Shown here: piece by piece, positions 60,789-64,000 of the stretch
Layout of the letters: each line of letters begins with the position of its first letter
How positions within the stretch are numbered: the stretch's first letter is position 1
Assembly (NCBI GenBank): GCA_963925895.1
Contig: CAWUVH010000011.1
Location: 123,167 to 187,166, forward strand
Direction of reading: 5' to 3'
From: Eutrophovita sp913057845
GTDB taxonomy: Bacteria; Pseudomonadota; Gammaproteobacteria; Burkholderiales; Eutrophovitaceae
Length of the DNA stretch: 64,000 nucleotides
The notes under the pieces: model-generated
Database searches by the model: none
Seen by the model: only the letters and a program-made list of their open reading frames with translations
What the model was told of the DNA's origin: nothing
Translations under genes and position numbers: made by a program

Positions 60789-62159
60789 TTAGTCAAAAGA
60801 CACTTGCTTAACATACCATTGTGCGCCTACCCGGCGCATAAAAAGTAGCATATATTTACCATCAACAACTACATCCATCGACCGACTGCTTGATCCCGAT
60901 CGAAATTCGATATGATGTGCCCCTCGATGCATGAGCACGCGACCAAGCCCAATGCGCGCCGGCAATAAACGCCAACTCCTATCATCCGCTGACTCCGTAA
61001 CAATTGCTGCGAGAGCAACCAAATCACCCACGACTCCTGAATCATCCAGTTCGTCAGCGGCACTTTGCATTGACACTTTCAGGCCACTACGCAGTACACC
61101 TCTCGTGATGATACCCGGCATCTCATCCTTTAACGATCGACGAGACATGAGATCAATATCAACAATATCCGGACTGAACTCAATGACATCACCTGCAACA
61201 ATGACACTCGGTTGAGGCAACTCGGAACGAGCACCGTATGCAGGCACCGAGAAAGGTACGTACGTAATGTCACCGTTATGGACTAACAAACCATTGATTT
61301 CAATAGATATTTTTGATGGTGACAGTCCTTCTTCATAGACAACCAACAAGTCGGTGTAGCCATCATCATCAGGACGCTTTATACGCTCTTCGAGACCCAT
61401 TAACCCGGCACGCAATACGGGATGATTTGACCTAAGCTCAATTGCTTTTCTATATCCGGGTGCAGATAAACTGGGCTCATTGAGTTGCTCATAGATGAAC
61501 CCAGCCAAGTAATGGCTGAACGCATTTTGATAGCTATTCCGTAAACCACTCAACTCTGGGGCGTCACTTGTCTCGACGGGATAGCCATTTAAATCCTCAA
61601 TCCGATAAGATTTTTGAGCATCCTCTTGTGATACTAAAAGTGCTTGTCGCTCTCTAAATCCCTCAATAATCGCTTCCCGCTCATGAGTGGATTTAATGGC
61701 AACACGTGCTGAAGCGACGTCTCCCATCATAAGGTGCGTGAGCGCAATGCGGGTTGTGAGCATAACTTTTTCAAAGTCATACCCTTGGTAACTTTTTACT
61801 TTATCGTTAATCAAGACGGAGCCGACATCCTGAGTGATTAAACCTGTATTGAGGCGAGCCAATGATTCCCACCCCTGAACGAGTTGATCAGCAGCGCGCC
61901 AAAGTTTCAGCGCTTGGTCATAGTCCCCCTTTAACCAATATAACTCCCCAGCCTCGAGAAAATAAAGAAGTTGATTAGCGGTTACGTGTCGACGCTCATG
62001 CAAACCCAAAGCATCGTCCAACTGTCCAGATAGAACCGCATCGGAAACCTGATTGAGTTCTACTTCATACCGCGACAAAGACTGACACCCTCCCAAAACA
62101 CATGCAGACACAAAAATGCCAATCAGTCTCAGTAACATTAAATATGTCACGTCACACAT
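60789..62159 (-). CDS. COG3014-family lipoprotein
   Basis: A 456-residue lipoprotein (lipobox VLGGC) with TPR-like helices over about residues 30-270 (LYFLEAGELYWLKGDYDQALKLW, YLAGFIYEQLNEPSLSAPGYRKA) and a C-terminal beta-rich domain. This matches the COG3014 proteins that precede YcfL and LpoB in several gammaproteobacteria. It may start at the in-frame ATG 62138, seven codons downstream, which better fits a lipoprotein signal. Function unknown; envelope biogenesis is likely from context. Confidence 0.82.
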   Translation of the reverse strand: MCDVTYLMLLRLIGIFVSACVLGGCQSLSRYEVELNQVSDAVLSGQLDDALGLHERRHVTANQLLYFLEAGELYWLKGDYDQALKLWRAADQLVQGWESLARLNTGLITQDVGSVLINDKVKSYQGYDFEKVMLTTRIALTHLMMGDVASARVAIKSTHEREAIIEGFRERQALLVSQEDAQKSYRIEDLNGYPVETSDAPELSGLRNSYQNAFSHYLAGFIYEQLNEPSLSAPGYRKAIELRSNHPVLRAGLMGLEERIKRPDDDGYTDLLVVYEEGLSPSKISIEINGLLVHNGDITYVPFSVPAYGARSELPQPSVIVAGDVIEFSPDIVDIDLMSRRSLKDEMPGIITRGVLRSGLKVSMQSAADELDDSGVVGDLVALAAIVTESADDRSWRLLPARIGLGRVLMHRGAHHIEFRSGSSSRSMDVVVDGKYMLLFMRRVGAQWYVKQVSFD

Positions 62160-62356
62160 AATCCATGATAACTGTTTGTCTGCGCATTACTCATACCCTA
62201 TCATCCATCCATCGCCACAGGGCTCCCTTAGATTCCAATTAATCTAAAAAGTCTTAAACCCAATAGCCTCAGCATAATCTAATGAACTATTATATTTAAC
62301 GATTTATGCTCTAATATGGATATCAAGCACTCACACAGAAGAAAGAAATTAGATTG

Positions 62357-62929
62357 ATGACAAATATAACCAAGTTAATCATGCTCATCGGATTTTTGAG
62401 CGTCACGGCTATTGGCCACACGCAAGAAAAAACAGCACAAGAACTGGTTGGAGCCTGCGCGAGATGTCACGGCGCCGACGGAAACTCAAGTTCAGGTCAA
62501 TACCCCACGCTTGCGCGTCAAAATGTGGACTACCTCATCAAACAATTACATGATTTCAAATCAGAGGCACGATCTAACGGACAAATGTCACCACTGGTCG
62601 GCATCTTGAATGACCAAGACATCATCACGCTTGCCAATTTTTATTACGAAGAAAATATCTTGGCACAACGCGGTATTGATGAAGACTTAGCTAAAGTCGG
62701 TAAAGAAATCGCTAAAACGAGCGGTTGCGCGACGTGTCACCAAGCCAATTATCGTGGCGCTGGCACTATACCCAGATTATCCAGGCAAAAACGCGTATAT
62801 CTAGAAAAGATTATGAAGGATTTCAGAGACGGCACGCGAACCAATGACAATGGTTTAAAAGGCGAATTTATGAAAAATCTCTCAGACGAGGATATCAAAG
62901 CCCTGTCTCATTTTTTAGCAGGGATGTAA
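62357..62929 (+). CDS. dihaem cytochrome c (c4-like)
   Basis: Exported 190-residue protein with a signal peptide ending near HTQ and two cytochrome c domains, haem sites CARCHGADG and CATCHQANYRG, each domain about 85 residues. It resembles cytochrome c4, a periplasmic electron carrier. Each domain holds a Met near its end (GQMSPLVG, LKGEFMKNL) as a possible axial ligand. ATG 62357 is preferred to the TTG just before it. Confidence 0.9.
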   Translation: MTNITKLIMLIGFLSVTAIGHTQEKTAQELVGACARCHGADGNSSSGQYPTLARQNVDYLIKQLHDFKSEARSNGQMSPLVGILNDQDIITLANFYYEENILAQRGIDEDLAKVGKEIAKTSGCATCHQANYRGAGTIPRLSRQKRVYLEKIMKDFRDGTRTNDNGLKGEFMKNLSDEDIKALSHFLAGM

Positions 62930-62970
62930 TTCCAAATGCATGAACATCCTGAATTTATAAGGTACAAGAC

Positions 62971-63789
62971 ATGACTCAATTAGATCAAGACCAACTGGAA
63001 TATTATTCCAAGAATGGCTATGTGTTTCCGGATTTCAAACTATCCAATGAGCTCGTCACCCGTTTGCAAACAGGGATCGAATCAGCTATTAACAGGCTTG
63101 GCGACCAGTTCAAACCTGAAGATATTCCGAATCCACATTTCCTTGATTTCGCCTCAGAAGGCGTTAACAATCCATTCTTAGAGGTTGCATCTCATCCCGA
63201 AATTCTTGATATGGTTGAGCAAGTTTTAGGGCCCAATATCATTCTTTGGATCGCTCGAGTCTTCTGCAAACCCAGCTTAACAGGTCGGGAAGTGCCATGG
63301 CATCAAGACGGCGAATATTGGCCCATGCGCCCGCTCGAAACCTGCACGGTATGGATTGCACTGGATGAGGTCACAACGGAGAATGGATGTATGCGGTTTA
63401 TCCCAGGGTCGCATGAAGCCGGTCTTTATAAACACCACATGTCTGATCGTAAAGACCTCGTCCTCAACTTAGAGTTAGACAGCGATCAGTTCGATGAATC
63501 TGGCGCGGTCAATGTCGAACTTCAACCAGGGGCAATATCCATGCATCACGTAAAAATCATACATGGATCGCATGCAAACAAGTCACCCAAACGAAGAGCT
63601 GCGTTGGTACTGAGATACATGCCAGCTTCATCGCACTACGATCGATCGTTAGTCAATCACGATCGATTTAAAAGCCCGTTCAACCTCACGGAACAACCGT
63701 TAATGTTGATGCGTGGCACTGATATCTCCGGCAAGAATGACCTAGTCTCGCACCATGAATTCTGGAAAGAACGTTACTCTGAAGTCTGA
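62971..63789 (+). CDS. phytanoyl-CoA dioxygenase (PhyH) family protein
   Basis: Fe(II)/2-oxoglutarate-dependent oxygenase family, 272 residues. The iron site is HxD in WHQDGEYW with the distal His in IIHGSHANKS, followed by the 2-oxoglutarate-binding Arg in RRAALVLRYMP. FIPGSHEAG is also typical. Members hydroxylate fatty acyl-CoAs, phosphonates or small metabolites; the substrate is not deducible. It follows the dihaem cytochrome by 41 bp. Confidence 0.88.
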   Translation: MTQLDQDQLEYYSKNGYVFPDFKLSNELVTRLQTGIESAINRLGDQFKPEDIPNPHFLDFASEGVNNPFLEVASHPEILDMVEQVLGPNIILWIARVFCKPSLTGREVPWHQDGEYWPMRPLETCTVWIALDEVTTENGCMRFIPGSHEAGLYKHHMSDRKDLVLNLELDSDQFDESGAVNVELQPGAISMHHVKIIHGSHANKSPKRRAALVLRYMPASSHYDRSLVNHDRFKSPFNLTEQPLMLMRGTDISGKNDLVSHHEFWKERYSEV

Positions 63790-63892
63790 TCACTCCTGAC
63801 ACAATGTCAAGATTGACCGTCGAAAACCAACTTCCAACCTCCACGCCTAATCTGGCGACAGATTCAGCCCACATGAACAACAACCAAGTTCA

Positions 63893-64000
63893 TTGCCTGT
63901 GATCATTGGAATTGATGGATGCAAGTCCGGCTGGTTCGCCACTTGGAAAGAACCATCTGGTTTTTTAAAATCTGCCGTCTTCGCAAAGCTCAATCAATTA
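63893..64000 (+). CDS. start of a DUF429 (predicted RNase H-like nuclease) protein, cut by window end
   Basis: The last 108 bp encode MPVIIGIDGCKSGWFATWKE and onward in one open frame. IGIDGCKSGW is the hallmark N-terminus of DUF429 proteins, which have an RNase H-like fold. The start is TTG 63893 or GTG 63899; no ATG is in frame. Only about 36 residues are visible. Confidence 0.7.
   Translation, partial: MPVIIGIDGCKSGWFATWKEPSGFLKSAVFAKLNQL

Overview
The window looks like chromosome of a free-living, probably marine, gammaproteobacterium. Three blocks argue for this: suhB divergent from trmJ-cysE-iscR, a complete System I cytochrome c maturation operon (ccmABCDEFGHI), and the Gram-negative dedicated sortase system (sensor kinase, response regulator, VIT/vWA target, sortase) best known from marine Proteobacteria. 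GC is moderate by eye. No insertion sequence, integrase, CRISPR array, rRNA or convincing tRNA was found. The genus cannot be fixed from the sequence alone.

Layout. 1-5.2 kb (minus strand): a truncated gamma-glutamyltransferase, a TolC-family outer membrane protein, folD and a stand-alone molybdopterin oxidoreductase. 5.4-15.7 kb (plus): one co-directional run of VOC protein, PaaG-like isomerase, a tripartite MacA-MacB-OprM-like efflux system, PaaH-like dehydrogenase, a secreted alpha/beta-hydrolase-family protein and an SGNH hydrolase. 15.7-20.4 kb: ispF-ispD divergent from mfd. 20.5-28.7 kb (minus): the SUF Fe-S assembly operon iscR-iscS-sufA-sufBCD-sufS-sufU-nfu-Rieske, with a clear sigma70 promoter overlapped by an IscR-type operator. 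28.7-35.4 kb: cysE, trmJ, suhB, mutS, selO. 35.5-43.6 kb (minus): mltB and the ccm operon, including a 40-codon ccmD. 43.6-46.1 kb: a pair of half-size YeeE/YedE transporters, an HCCA-isomerase-like protein and an SDR protein. 46.1-58 kb: the sortase region, with two MORN-repeat proteins of identical length on either side and small membrane proteins. 58-64 kb: c-type cytochromes, a DCC protein, a frameshifted HTH gene, the COG3014-YcfL-LpoB lipoprotein set, a PhyH dioxygenase and the start of a DUF429 gene.

How the genes fit together. The SUF operon builds Fe-S clusters and is probably repressed by its own product, holo-IscR; the adjacent cysE makes O-acetylserine for the cysteine that the two desulfurases consume. 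The Ccm proteins mature the c-type cytochromes encoded further along. The sortase block is a self-contained signalling and anchoring unit: kinase and regulator face away from the target and sortase genes and probably control them. The most unusual part is what follows the sortase: a translated-looking gene for only the C-terminal half of a sortase, with the catalytic Cys and Arg replaced and the His absent, start/stop coupled to a small lipoprotein.
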